DNA from: VAZQ01 sp035293945
GTDB lineage: Bacteria; Pseudomonadota; Alphaproteobacteria; Rhizobiales; Xanthobacteraceae
Length of the DNA: 64,000 nucleotides
Direction of reading: 5' to 3'
NCBI GenBank assembly: GCA_035293945.1
Contig: DATGLV010000028.1
Location: forward strand, 124,001-188,000
The notes under the pieces are model-generated. The model ran no database searches. It saw only the letters and a list, made by a program, of their open reading frames with translations, and was not told the DNA's origin. Within the stretch, counting starts at the first letter, position 1; each line of letters begins with the position of its first letter. The translations under genes and the position numbers were made by a program. Positions 1 to 8,324 of this stretch are shown here, one piece after another.

Positions 1-523
1 TGGTCGAAGGAATAATGCGCCAGCGGTTGAAAGACCGCTCTGAAACACGGCCGTTGACCAGGATGAGCGGGATACCGCGCTTCTTGGCAGTGATGATGAG
101 GTTCGGCCACAGGTCGGATTCCACGAAAAGAGCCAGGTCTGGGCGCCAGTGGTCGAAGAAGCGCTCGATGAAACGCGGCATGTCCATGGGCGCGAACTGG
201 TGGATGACGGTGCGCGGCAGCCGCTGCTCCGCCACCTGGGCGGAGGTCACGGTTCCGGTGGTGCACAGCACCGCGAACTCTTTCCTGTGAATGCGCTCGA
301 TCAGCGGGATGACGGCGATAAGCTCGCCGACGCTCGCGCCGTGGATCCAGATCAAGGGCCCGGCCGGGCGGCCGATCTGCGATTCCCCATAGCGTTCATC
401 AATGCGCGTGGGGTGCTCGCGGCCGCGCTTGAGCCGATGTGCCAGGAGGATCGGAGCGAGCGGCGTCGCCGCTGTCGAGAGGAGCCGATACAGCCGCAGC
501 AAGAACGGCAGCCGCTCAGTCAC
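1..523 (-). CDS. waaA: 3-deoxy-D-manno-octulosonic acid (Kdo) transferase, 3' part cut off by window edge
   Basis: WaaA/KdtA transfers Kdo from CMP-Kdo to lipid IVA at the inner face of the cytoplasmic membrane. About 174 codons are visible, open to the left edge. The translation carries the family's N-terminal half: an N-terminal hydrophobic stretch (LLRLYRLLSTAATPLAPILL), the GASVGE motif near residue 54, and ESDLWPNLI followed by LVNGRVSERSF near residues 135-165. The C-terminal nucleotide-sugar domain lies outside the window. The chosen start is a GTG at 523 that overlaps the end of the upstream acyltransferase gene by 8 bases, which suggests translational coupling. It is the last visible gene of a lipid A operon. 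Family identity is sure; the exact start is likely. Confidence 0.93.
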   Translation of the reverse strand, partial: MTERLPFLLRLYRLLSTAATPLAPILLAHRLKRGREHPTRIDERYGESQIGRPAGPLIWIHGASVGELIAVIPLIERIHRKEFAVLCTTGTVTSAQVAEQRLPRTVIHQFAPMDMPRFIERFFDHWRPDLALFVESDLWPNLIITAKKRGIPLILVNGRVSERSFNRWRIIPST

Positions 524-1238
524 GGGCAAGGCCTCGGCGCGGCCGACGGGCGAGCTCACGGGCCGCAAGCGTCGCGGCCTCGAGCTCGCGCTCGACGGTT
601 TGCCGCGCGCGCTCGAGCGCATCGGCGTCGGCGTCGGCGCCAACCCGAATAGGACCGCGGCCGACAATCCCGCCGCGTCCGAACGGCAAGCTGATCTCGG
701 TACGGTCCCAGTTGTCGAGGACGATGCAGTTGCGCGTCGCGATAGCGAGCAGATAGATCGGGCGGCCGGACATCGCCGCCAGCCGCACGATGCCTTCGCC
801 CGAAATACGCGCGACCTTCGGGACGTCGGCAGTCAGCGTGACGGAAGCACCTTGCGCAAGCGCTGCCAGCATCTGGCGGAAAGCGCCGACCCCGCCTTTG
901 CGGGCGAATTCGGGTCCATGGTCGCCGGAGCCCCGAATGGTGCCGACACCGAGATGCTCCGCCGCGATAGCATTGATCTCACCGTCACGATGACGCGAGA
1001 TCAGCACCTTGAAAACATGGGGGCGGCGCACATAGCGGCGCATAAACGGCAGCAGAAGATGGTGACCGTGCCAAACCCCGACAATAACCGGAAAGTCCGA
1101 TTGCGCCTGATCGACGAAATCTTCCGGCTCCATCGCGAACCTCGTCGTCATCCACACCAGACGAAGGTATTCGGCAGCCGTGATGCCGACTGCCCTTTGG
1201 AACATACGTGAGCCGACAACACGCTTCACAAAGGACAT
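516..1238 (-). CDS. DUF374 lysophospholipid acyltransferase-like protein
   Basis: This 240-residue protein belongs to the DUF374 branch of the PlsC/LPLAT-like acyltransferases. Seen in the sequence: a WHGHH segment near residue 57 matching the usual WHG block, SRHRDGE near residue 82, a GSGDHG turn near residue 104, and a LTADVPKVARISGEGIV segment near residue 137 that corresponds to the family's D-PKG-R-pattern. It sits 21 bases after the DUF4170 gene and overlaps waaA by 8 bases, so a role in lipid A or outer-membrane lipid acylation is likely. The acyl donor and acceptor are not known from sequence. The family call is solid; the reaction is inferred from context. Confidence 0.85.
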   Translation of the reverse strand: MSFVKRVVGSRMFQRAVGITAAEYLRLVWMTTRFAMEPEDFVDQAQSDFPVIVGVWHGHHLLLPFMRRYVRRPHVFKVLISRHRDGEINAIAAEHLGVGTIRGSGDHGPEFARKGGVGAFRQMLAALAQGASVTLTADVPKVARISGEGIVRLAAMSGRPIYLLAIATRNCIVLDNWDRTEISLPFGRGGIVGRGPIRVGADADADALERARQTVERELEAATLAARELARRPRRGLARD

Positions 1239-1259
1239 CGAGGCCCGCTCGCTTCGCCC

Positions 1260-1511
1260 TCAGCGCCCTTGTCCGCGATCGGTCTCCGGATCGAGCAAGC
1301 GATGCATGTGGACGATGAAATAACGCATATGCGCATTGTCAACTGTTTGTTGCGCCTTGGCCTTCCAGGCCGCATAAGCGGTGGCATAGTTGGGATAGAC
1401 GCCGACAATGTCGAGCTTCTCGAGGTCCTTGAATTCGGTTCGGTCCAGGTCGGTAAGCTCACCACCGAAAACGAGATGGAGCAATTGAGCGCCGGAATGT
1501 TGATCCGACAT
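1260..1511 (-). CDS. DUF4170 small protein
   Basis: An 83-residue cytoplasmic protein with the DUF4170 signature: LLHLVFGGELTDL at the start, then a Tyr/Ala-rich middle (VGVYPNYATAYAAWKAKAQ) and a conserved HMRYFIVHMHRLLDP end. The start at 1511 (MSDQHSG) fits the family better than an upstream in-frame codon that would add 21 unrelated residues. It lies 41 bases after cysQ and 21 bases before the DUF374 gene, in the same operon. No biochemical function is established for this family. Its constant company with Kdo and lipid A genes suggests an accessory role in envelope lipid synthesis, which is inference only. Confidence 0.85.
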   Translation of the reverse strand: MSDQHSGAQLLHLVFGGELTDLDRTEFKDLEKLDIVGVYPNYATAYAAWKAKAQQTVDNAHMRYFIVHMHRLLDPETDRGQGR

Positions 1512-1552
1512 GTATCGGCCTCTCGATTGGGAATTGGCCCGGCAGCGATAGC

Positions 1553-2356
1553 TTACCCGAATTCGGAGGACCATTCGCGGGTCAGCGCAAGCAACGCCGC
1601 ATGACGCTCAGCGCCCGCGGATACGAGTGCGCCATGGACCAGATCCGGCTGATTGTAGGTCAAGCCCCGCCCCACCAGATTCGTCAGCACCCCGCCGGCT
1701 TCGTGCACCAAAAGGTCGGCGCCCGCAAGGTCCCAGTCGTGGCTGCTCGCCGACGCGAAAGCGACGTCGAGCTCGCCCTGTGCTACCCGTATCAGCCGCA
1801 AAGCCAGCGAGCCGATGCGCGGTGCAACGATGATCTGCGGCTGCCTCGACGCGAGCGCCTGCACCAGACGCTTCGGGCCCGCGACCCTGATATTGGACAG
1901 CGCGTTGCCCGCACTCGCCCGGATCGGGACGCCGTTGCGCGTCGCGCCCTTCCCAGCCGCCCCCAAGAACAGCTCGTCGGTCGTCGGCGCGAACACGCCG
2001 GCCAGAATCGGGCGGCCATTTTCGACCAGTGCCGCCGAGATCACCCAATCGTCGCGGCCGGCGAGATAGGAACGAGTGCCGTCGATCGGGTCGACGATCC
2101 ATAACCGCCGCGCCCCCAGGCTCGACCGGTCCTCGGCGGTCTCCTCCGAAAGCCAGCCGCGGCCCGGGCCGGCCAGCCGCTGGCGCAGAAATCCGTCGAT
2201 CGCCATGTCGGCTTCCGTGACCGGCGATGACTGGTCCTTGAGCCAGCTCTTGATCGGCGTGCGGAAAGTCCTCAGCGCAATCGCGCCGGCTTCGCGCAAA
2301 GCTGTCGCCAAAGTATCTGGCGCCGCGAAGGCGTCACCGTCCTCACTGTCCGGCAA
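1553..2356 (-). CDS. cysQ: 3'(2'),5'-bisphosphate nucleotidase CysQ / inositol monophosphatase family
   Basis: A 267-residue member of the Mg-dependent, Li-sensitive phosphatase family. CysQ hydrolyses 3'-phosphoadenosine 5'-phosphate left over from sulfate activation. Visible motifs: SPVTEADMAID (residues 45-55), WLSEETAED with the metal-binding Glu near residue 71, the core WIVDPIDGTRSYLAG near residues 86-100, and the C-terminal HDWDLAGADLLVHEAGG near 205-221. The start is a TTG that lies inside the end of pmbA (14-base overlap), so the genes are probably translationally coupled; no in-frame ATG lies near the N-terminus. An inositol or other sugar-phosphate phosphatase cannot be excluded. 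Confidence 0.88.
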   Translation of the reverse strand: MPDSEDGDAFAAPDTLATALREAGAIALRTFRTPIKSWLKDQSSPVTEADMAIDGFLRQRLAGPGRGWLSEETAEDRSSLGARRLWIVDPIDGTRSYLAGRDDWVISAALVENGRPILAGVFAPTTDELFLGAAGKGATRNGVPIRASAGNALSNIRVAGPKRLVQALASRQPQIIVAPRIGSLALRLIRVAQGELDVAFASASSHDWDLAGADLLVHEAGGVLTNLVGRGLTYNQPDLVHGALVSAGAERHAALLALTREWSSEFG

Positions 2357-3692
2357 CGGTCAACCCCTCGAGGCGCAGTGTCGGCGCATTGATGCCAAAA
2401 CGGAACTCGAGGTTGTCTGCGGGCGTCAGTGTGCGGAACATGTCGACCAGATTGCCCGCGATCGTGACCTCGCTCACCGGATAACTTTGCTGCCCGTTCT
2501 CGATCCAGAAGCCGGTAGCGCCGCGGCTATAGTCGCCGGTAACCTGGTTGACACCCATGCCGATCAGCTCGGTCACATAGAAGCCGTCAGAAATATCGCC
2601 GATCAGTTGCTGCGGCGAGAGCGTGCCGGCCTCGAGGTAAAGATTGCTGGCACCAGGCGAAGGCGATGACGACACGCCGCGCTGGGCATGACCGGTGGTG
2701 GCGAGGCCAAGCTCGCGCGCGGTGGCGCAATCCAGGAACCAGCTTTTCAGCACGCCGTCCTCCACGACATCGAGGCGGCGCGCGGCCACGCCTTCGCCGT
2801 CGAACGGCCGCGAGCGCAAGCCGCGGCGGCGCAGCGGATCATCGACGATGCGGATACCGGGCGCGAACAGGCGCTCGCCGAGCTTATCCTTGAGGAAGCT
2901 TGTCTTGCGTGCGATGGCGCTACCATTGATCGCGCCGGCGAGATGGCCGACGATGCCGCCGGCGACGCGCGGATCAAACACTACCGGCACCCTTTTGGTC
3001 GCGGCCTTGCGCGGATTGATGCGCTTCACTGCGCGCTCGCCCGCGCTGCGGCCGATCGCCTCGGCGGCGGCGAGATCGGCACCGTGCAGCACGGAGGAAA
3101 AATCGTAGTCGCGCTCCATCGCGGTGCCCTCGCCGGCGATCGCCGACATCGAGAGCCCTTGGCGCGAGCTCAAATAGGCGCCGTGGAATCCATGGCTCGT
3201 CACCAGCACCATGCCGCCAATGCCCGCGGAGGCGGAGGCACCTTCCGACTTCGTCACGCCTTTGACCGCAAGCCCTGCTTCCTCGGCGCGCTTGGCGCGC
3301 GCTTCCAGCACGGCAACGGGCGGCAAGTCCGGATCGAGAAGATCAAGGTCGGGAATGTGACGCGCCAGCAGGCTTTCCTCAGCGAGTCCGGCAAAACGGT
3401 CCTCGGGCGCAACGCGCGCCATGGCGACCGCGCGCTGCGCCAGCGCGCCGACGTCCCCCTTGACGTCGTTGGTCGAGACCACCGCCTGCCGCCTTCCGAT
3501 CAGAACCCGCAGCCCGATATCATCCCCCTCCGCACTCTCGGAGGATTCCACTTCGCCATTGCGCACCTCGACCGAGATCGACATCGATCGCACCGCAACC
3601 GCGTCGGCGGCGTCGGCGCCGGCGCGACGGGCGGCCGCCACCAGACGCTCGGCAACATCGGTCAGTGCGGATTGGTCGAGCAGCGATGTCAT
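2343..3692 (-). CDS. pmbA: TldD/PmbA-family protease, PmbA (TldE) subunit
   Basis: A 449-residue protein matching PmbA/TldE, the partner of TldD in a Zn-dependent protease complex known for degrading unfolded peptides such as microcin B17 precursors and CcdA. The sequence has the family's N-terminal VEVRNGEVESSESAEGDDIGLRV region, the central KRVPVVFDPRVAGGIVGHLAGAINGSAIARKTSFLKDKLG block, and the C-terminal GVNQVTGDYSRGATGFWIENG and VSEVTIAGNL segments. No HExxxH zinc motif is seen, as expected for PmbA; TldD carries it and is not in this window. It is the first gene of the pmbA-cysQ-DUF4170-DUF374-waaA run. Start is the ATG at 3692. Confidence 0.92.
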   Translation of the reverse strand: MTSLLDQSALTDVAERLVAAARRAGADAADAVAVRSMSISVEVRNGEVESSESAEGDDIGLRVLIGRRQAVVSTNDVKGDVGALAQRAVAMARVAPEDRFAGLAEESLLARHIPDLDLLDPDLPPVAVLEARAKRAEEAGLAVKGVTKSEGASASAGIGGMVLVTSHGFHGAYLSSRQGLSMSAIAGEGTAMERDYDFSSVLHGADLAAAEAIGRSAGERAVKRINPRKAATKRVPVVFDPRVAGGIVGHLAGAINGSAIARKTSFLKDKLGERLFAPGIRIVDDPLRRRGLRSRPFDGEGVAARRLDVVEDGVLKSWFLDCATARELGLATTGHAQRGVSSSPSPGASNLYLEAGTLSPQQLIGDISDGFYVTELIGMGVNQVTGDYSRGATGFWIENGQQSYPVSEVTIAGNLVDMFRTLTPADNLEFRFGINAPTLRLEGLTVAGQ

Positions 3693-3769
3693 CTCGTGTC
3701 TTCCTGAATGTGATGGCCGCCAAGGCGACCGCCGTTAGGGACAGATTGAGGAAACTCGGCAAGCTTCCG

Positions 3770-3783
3770 TCAAGCATGCTTGA
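3770..3783. repeat. Perfect 14-bp palindrome upstream of pmbA
   Basis: The sequence TCAAGCATGCTTGA is a perfect palindrome about 80 bases upstream of the pmbA start, in a 228-base gap between divergent pmbA and the DUF6101 gene. It could be a dimeric regulator site. No -10/-35 pair can be assigned confidently. Short palindromes also arise by chance. Confidence 0.35.
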
Positions 3784-3920
3784 GCATCGGCTCCCTCAAT
3801 ACCCGGGATTAACCAGGAAACTTAAGCCAAATCGGAGGCCTCTGCGGCATTCTCGCGGCAACGATCGGGGATCAACTCCGTAAAGGAACAGCCGGAAGAA
3901 ATCCGGCGGGGAGCACTGCT

Positions 3921-4508
3921 TTGAGGCGTCAAACCGGAAACGGCGGGACCAATCCTGCCGGGTCGAGCCGTGGCCTGCGGCTCGACCCCTTCTCCCTGCC
4001 GCACCGCTTCGCGGTGAGCGACGCGGGAGCAGACGGAAGCGTGCGTTTCGTCGAGCTCACGCGTGAGCGCGTCGTCTTGCGTCGATCCGTACGCGGGATG
4101 CTGATGGCGGTCAATCTTCCGGTCGCCGCCTATCTGGGCGTGGCGCTTCGCATCGAGGCCTCCGCGGATGCTGCCGCCGATGCCGTCGCGCTCGTGCTGG
4201 CACATCGTGACGGCGGCCTTTCGTTCCCGCTCTACAGCGCCTCCGACAGCTCCGAGGTCATTGCCGAATGGCAATCCTGGGGCCGGGTGCTCAGGCTGCC
4301 GCTGCTGGTCGCAGAAGCGGACGGCGCCTTGCGCGAGCCGTTCCGGCGGATCGGCGCCGTGCGCGTCGGCGCAATGCTGCCGCGCCGCCGCAAGCATTCC
4401 GCGTTGAGAGCGCGGCGGCCGTCCATCTTGCTGCGCCGCAAAGGGAGCGGTGCGCTTGCCGCCACGCCCATCCACCGCGGCGAGCGCGAGATCATTGCCC
4501 GGAACTAA
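3921..4508 (+). CDS. DUF6101 family protein
   Basis: A 195-residue basic protein resembling the DUF6101 family that I associate with Bradyrhizobium relatives. The N-terminus has LRLDPFSLPHRFAV; the middle has two adjacent segments, ERVVLRRSVRGMLMAVNLPVAAYLGVA and ALVLAHRDGGLSFPLYSASD, that look like one compact beta-rich domain; the tail (from about residue 150) is Arg/Lys-rich. The start is TTG at 3921, preceded by GGGGAG at a suitable distance. It converges with ubiA, with only 3 bases between stop codons. No signal peptide or membrane segment is evident. Function unknown. Confidence 0.8.
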   Translation: MRRQTGNGGTNPAGSSRGLRLDPFSLPHRFAVSDAGADGSVRFVELTRERVVLRRSVRGMLMAVNLPVAAYLGVALRIEASADAAADAVALVLAHRDGGLSFPLYSASDSSEVIAEWQSWGRVLRLPLLVAEADGALREPFRRIGAVRVGAMLPRRRKHSALRARRPSILLRRKGSGALAATPIHRGEREIIARN

Positions 4509-4511
4509 CAG

Positions 4512-5441
4512 CTAACTCGCACCCCAATGGGCGACCATTGCGTCGAGCACGAACGCAGCGAACAAGATCAGGCCCGCGTCACGGTTCGATTTAAAGATGG
4601 CGAGGCACAGCGCCGGATCATCGATATCGAGGCGCTTGATCTGCCAGGCAAGGTGCGCCGCGAAGGCGATGAGCCCCGCCGCCAACGCAAGGCCGCCACT
4701 CGCGGTCCATCCGGCGGCCGCGATGAGCGCCACCGCGAGTGCAAAGAAGATTGCCAGCATGGGCTTGGTGCGCGGACCGAACAACAGGGCCGTCGACTTG
4801 ATGCCCACAAAGGCATCGTCCTCGCGATCCTGATGGGCATAGATGGTGTCGTAGCCGATCACCCAGGAAATAGCCCCCGCATACAGAAGCCAAGCCGGCG
4901 CATCTAGGCTGGCGAAGATCGCGGGCCAGCCCATCAAGGCGCCCCACGAGAACGCAAGACCAAGCACGATCTGCGGCCAATAGGTCACTCGCTTCATAAA
5001 GGGATAGATCGCGACGACGGCCAGCGAAGCAAAACCGGTGAGGATCGTGAACCGATTGAATTGCACCAGCACCGCAAGCCCAAGCAGCGCCTGAGCGAGG
5101 AGAAATACGGCGGCAGCACCCACGCTCACCTGGCCGGACGGAATGGGGCGTGAACGCGTCCGTTCCACGCGCGCATCGAGGTCGCGATCGACGATGTCAT
5201 TCCAGGTGCAGCCGGCCCCGCGCATCGTGAAGGCGCCGATGAAGAACAACAGCGCGTACCAGAGGCTGACCGGGGCCGCAGACTTGACGGCCGCCAACCC
5301 CAGCGACCACCAGCAGGGCAGCAGCAACAGCCAGGCGCCGATCGGCCGATCTAGCCGGGCGAGCCGCAAATAGGGCCGCGCCCAAGCCGGGGCGCGGCGG
5401 TCGACCCAGTTGTTGGTTGAATCAGCGACCGCTCCGGTCAT
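4512..5441 (-). CDS. ubiA: 4-hydroxybenzoate polyprenyltransferase UbiA
   Basis: A 309-residue integral membrane prenyltransferase that joins a polyprenyl diphosphate to 4-hydroxybenzoate in ubiquinone synthesis. Both Asp-rich Mg-diphosphate motifs are present: NDIVDRDLDARVERT near residue 81 and DREDDAFVGIKSTALLFG near residue 206. Several hydrophobic helices surround them, beginning with GAWLLLLPCWWSLGLA near residue 35. Length and the SRPIPSGQVS segment match bacterial UbiA. The start ATG at 5441 gives a normal N-terminus with LARLDRPIGAWLLLLPCWW. It lies 12 bases downstream of the stop of the secreted protein gene, so the two may be co-transcribed, though their functions look unrelated. 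Confidence 0.95.
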   Translation of the reverse strand: MTGAVADSTNNWVDRRAPAWARPYLRLARLDRPIGAWLLLLPCWWSLGLAAVKSAAPVSLWYALLFFIGAFTMRGAGCTWNDIVDRDLDARVERTRSRPIPSGQVSVGAAAVFLLAQALLGLAVLVQFNRFTILTGFASLAVVAIYPFMKRVTYWPQIVLGLAFSWGALMGWPAIFASLDAPAWLLYAGAISWVIGYDTIYAHQDREDDAFVGIKSTALLFGPRTKPMLAIFFALAVALIAAAGWTASGGLALAAGLIAFAAHLAWQIKRLDIDDPALCLAIFKSNRDAGLILFAAFVLDAMVAHWGAS

Positions 5442-5453
5442 CTGGGCGGTGCG

Positions 5454-6038
5454 TCAACGCACAGAACTGCCCTGCAGCGTGTCGAAGATGCCCTGCCCGG
5501 ACTTGGAGTTTCCAACGTCGGGCAATATCGGGTTGGAGTTGAGGGCATCGCTCAATGTGGGGCCGGTCGGGCGCGGATGGTCGGCGGCATCGCAGACCTT
5601 ATCCTTGACCAGCGTCACCTTGCGTTGCTCCTCTTGCATGTTCTTGACGGCAGCTGGCGGGACGCCGCACACGGCCTGGTTCGCCGCCATGCCCTGAACG
5701 AACTTCGCTTCGGTTGCCAGGAAAACCTTGAACAGCTTGCAGGCCTCGGCCGGGTCGGCATGGCGCTCATTGGCGGCCTTGATCGCCTCACCGTTCTTCT
5801 GGGTTTCATCGCGCAGGACCAAGAGCTGCTGGCAGGCGGGTGGCGGGCCGGCCGGCGGCCCCCCGAATCCGCCTCCACCCGGCATCCCGCCGCCGGGCAC
5901 GCCCGCACCCGGCACTCCGGCCCCGGGCATGCCTGGCATCCCGGGCAGGCCGCCGAACTGGGCCAAGGCGACCGGTGTCGAGGCCACGGCGAGCATGGCC
6001 GCAACCGATACGGAAGAAAGGACTCGACGGAACGTCAT
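5454..6038 (-). CDS. Secreted Gly/Pro-rich protein of unknown function
   Basis: A 194-residue protein with a clear Sec signal peptide (RRVLSSVSVAAMLAVASTPVALAQ, cleavage probably after residue 26). A low-complexity stretch of Gly, Pro and Met repeats of the form GMPG/GVPG follows (residues 28-65). Next comes a compact domain with three or four Cys (PACQQLLVLRD, EACKLF, AVCGVP, DKVCDAADH) that could form disulfides in the periplasm. The Cys spacing looks purposeful: about C67, C99, C125, C149. I do not recognise a named domain; similar proteins are common in Bradyrhizobium relatives. It precedes ubiA by 12 bases. Function unknown. Confidence 0.75.
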   Translation of the reverse strand: MTFRRVLSSVSVAAMLAVASTPVALAQFGGLPGMPGMPGAGVPGAGVPGGGMPGGGGFGGPPAGPPPACQQLLVLRDETQKNGEAIKAANERHADPAEACKLFKVFLATEAKFVQGMAANQAVCGVPPAAVKNMQEEQRKVTLVKDKVCDAADHPRPTGPTLSDALNSNPILPDVGNSKSGQGIFDTLQGSSVR

Positions 6039-6323
6039 GGCAATCCCCTCCCGCCCCCCGAGCGCGAGTCTTCTCCTGATGATACCTGGCTATATTAACA
6101 GCATATTAATTCCGGCAAGAACACGGCAGTAGACCTAATTTCCGCGCTCTGCACCCCGAGCAAATACGGATTCCTAGCCGGACAAGTGTGCCACAATCTG
6201 TGTTGGGGATGAATGGTCACGGCAGGCCCTATGCCCGTAAAACGCGTGGAAGGCGGTATTTAAGGGTTTGGATTCCGCCCATAACACAGCGGAGCTCGAT
6301 TGGCTTACGGATCAAGGGCTAAT

Positions 6324-7079
6324 ATGCCGCGCTACGATTTCCGCACCCCCAGGCTCTTTGTGGATCATGACCTGGCGGCAGGCGCCGTGATCGCGCTCGA
6401 CGCGGCGCAAACCAACTACCTGCGCAACGTGTTGCGGCTCAAGGCCGGCGACCCGGTGCTGGTGTTCAACGGCCGGCAGGGAGAATGGCGGGCGGTGATC
6501 GCGGACGGCGGAAAACGCGCGCTATCGCTCACGCTCGAGAGCCTGTTGCGCGACCAAACACACCCGCTTGACCTGCACTATTGCTTCGCACCGCTCAAGC
6601 ATGCGCGCCTCGACTATATGGTGCAGAAGGCAGTCGAGATGGGGGCCTCGCGGCTCCAGCCGGTGCTGACGCAGCATGGCCAGATCAGCCGCATCAATAT
6701 CGAACGTATGCGCGCCAATGCGACCGAGGCAGCCGAGCAATGCGGCATCCTCGACGTGCCCGCGATCGCAGCCCCGCTCGCGCTGGAACATCTCATTGCC
6801 GAGCGCGACCCGGCGCGACTGCTGGTGTTTTGCGACGAGGACGCGGAGGTCGGCGACCCGATCGAGGCGCTTACGATGGCGCGCCAAGCTGCGGGGAACC
6901 TGCCCTCGATTGCGGTCCTGATCGGCCCCGAAGGCGGTTTTGCAGCGGCTGAGCGGGCTCTGTTGGTCCGGCAGCCCAATGTGGTGCGCCTGGCGCTCGG
7001 CCCACGCATCCTGCGCGCCGATACGGCGGCGGTTGCGGCGCTCGCCGTGGTGCAGAGCGTGCTGGGCGACTGGCGCTGA
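6324..7079 (+). CDS. rsmE: 16S rRNA (uracil-1498-N3)-methyltransferase RsmE
   Basis: A 251-residue SPOUT methyltransferase that methylates U1498 of 16S rRNA. The N-terminal PUA-like part contains NYLRNVLRLKAGDPVLVFNGRQGEW. The C-terminal trefoil-knot domain has KHARLDYMVQKAVEMGASRLQPVLTQHGQ, the ATEAAEQCG segment, and the SAM-binding VLIGPEGGFAAAE and LGPRILRADTA motifs. The ATG at 6324 is preferred to an upstream TTG at 6300 because AAGGG lies about 8 bases before it and family members start with a similar PRYDF segment. The gene is followed by hisZ with a 93-base gap. Confidence 0.94.
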   Translation: MPRYDFRTPRLFVDHDLAAGAVIALDAAQTNYLRNVLRLKAGDPVLVFNGRQGEWRAVIADGGKRALSLTLESLLRDQTHPLDLHYCFAPLKHARLDYMVQKAVEMGASRLQPVLTQHGQISRINIERMRANATEAAEQCGILDVPAIAAPLALEHLIAERDPARLLVFCDEDAEVGDPIEALTMARQAAGNLPSIAVLIGPEGGFAAAERALLVRQPNVVRLALGPRILRADTAAVAALAVVQSVLGDWR

Positions 7080-7172
7080 TCGGTTGTTAATCGCGGCGGC
7101 GCTTTGCGGTCGAAATACCGGTGGGGCCGTGCTAAAGCGCCGCCACCAGCCGCTGATACAACCAAAGCCGCC

Positions 7173-8324
7173 ATGAACGCTGCCCCCGCAACCGGTCTTG
7201 CCACGCCTGATGCCCGGGCGGAGGGGCTCGTCAGCGGCTTTGTGCGCGCCGGCTATGCGCGTCTTGAACCCGCGACCCTGCAGCCAGCCGAACCGTTCCT
7301 CGATCTGTCGGGCGAGGATATCCGCAAGCGCATGTATTTGACGGTCGATCCGCAGGGACGCGAAATGTGCCTGCGGCCCGACCTCACCATCCCGGTATCG
7401 CGCGACTATCTCGCTTCGCCGCAGGCCGGCAAGCCCGCGGGCTTCTGCTATCTCGGGGCAGTGTTTCGTCACCGCGAAGACGAGCCGAGCGAATTCCTGC
7501 AGGCAGGGATCGAATCCTTCGGCCGGACCGATATCGCGGCCGCAGACGCGGAGATGCTGGCGCTCGGTCTGGAGGCAACCGGCCATTATGGGCTTGCGGT
7601 ACCCGAGATCCGCCTGGGCGATGTCGGCTTGTTTGCGGCTTTGGTGGCCGCGCTCGACTTGGCGCCGGCGTGGAAGCGGCGCCTGGTCAAGGATTTCAAC
7701 CACAAGTCGACGTTGGCGCATGATCTCGACCGCCTGGTCATCTCGACCGCTCACACGCGCCCCGAATATCAAGGCATGCTGGCCGCGCTCGCCGGCTCCG
7801 ATCCGTCGGCCGCGCGCGCTTTGGTCGCCGACCTTCTGTCGATTGCCGGCATCTCGACGGTCGGCGGACGCTCCGTCGGCGAGATAGCGGAGCGCTTCCT
7901 CGAGCAAGCAACCATGAGCGTCCAGAGCTCCTTGCCGCGGGAGACTCGGTCGCTCATCGAGCGTTTTCTCGCGATCGGCGGCGATCCCGACCAGGCAGCC
8001 GCCCAGTTGCGCGGTCTGGCGCAGGACGCCGGCCTCGACCTCGACAAGGCTCTCGACTTGTTCGAGAGCCGGACCGGCTTTCTGGCTGCGCGCGGCATCG
8101 ATGTTGGCCGCATCCACTTCTCCACCGCCTTCGGGCGCGGCGTCGACTACTACACCGGCTTCGTGTTCGAGCTGCACCGCGCCGGCATGCCGGAGAGCGG
8201 CCAGCTGGTCGCCGGCGGACGCTATGATGGGCTCTTGACGCGGATCGGCAGTCCGGCACCGATCCCGGCAGTCGGCTTTGCGGTCTGGATCGAGCGCCTC
8301 GCGGCGTGCGGGAGCGCGCGATGA
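7173..8324 (+). CDS. hisZ: ATP phosphoribosyltransferase regulatory subunit HisZ
   Basis: A 383-residue HisRS-like paralogue that forms a complex with HisG and controls the first step of histidine synthesis. It retains class II synthetase-like motifs such as CLRPDLTIPVSRDYL (motif 2-like), the FCYLGAVFRHREDEPSEFLQAGIE block and a C-terminal FGRGVDYYTGFVFELH plus QLVAGGRYDGLL. These resemble HisRS, but the protein lacks the tRNA anticodon-binding domain. The start at 7173 (MNAAPAT) is chosen over an upstream codon that would add 23 residues. It overlaps hisG by ATGA, so the two are translationally coupled. Confidence 0.93.
   Translation: MNAAPATGLATPDARAEGLVSGFVRAGYARLEPATLQPAEPFLDLSGEDIRKRMYLTVDPQGREMCLRPDLTIPVSRDYLASPQAGKPAGFCYLGAVFRHREDEPSEFLQAGIESFGRTDIAAADAEMLALGLEATGHYGLAVPEIRLGDVGLFAALVAALDLAPAWKRRLVKDFNHKSTLAHDLDRLVISTAHTRPEYQGMLAALAGSDPSAARALVADLLSIAGISTVGGRSVGEIAERFLEQATMSVQSSLPRETRSLIERFLAIGGDPDQAAAQLRGLAQDAGLDLDKALDLFESRTGFLAARGIDVGRIHFSTAFGRGVDYYTGFVFELHRAGMPESGQLVAGGRYDGLLTRIGSPAPIPAVGFAVWIERLAACGSAR

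Noticed and set aside
6092..6109. Direct repeat ATATTAA twice upstream of the secreted Gly/Pro-rich protein
   Set aside because: Simple AT-rich repeats of this length are expected by chance near promoters.
6522..8177. Open frame of about 550 codons opposite rsmE and hisZ
   Set aside because: Antisense shadow; the plus-strand genes have clear family motifs.
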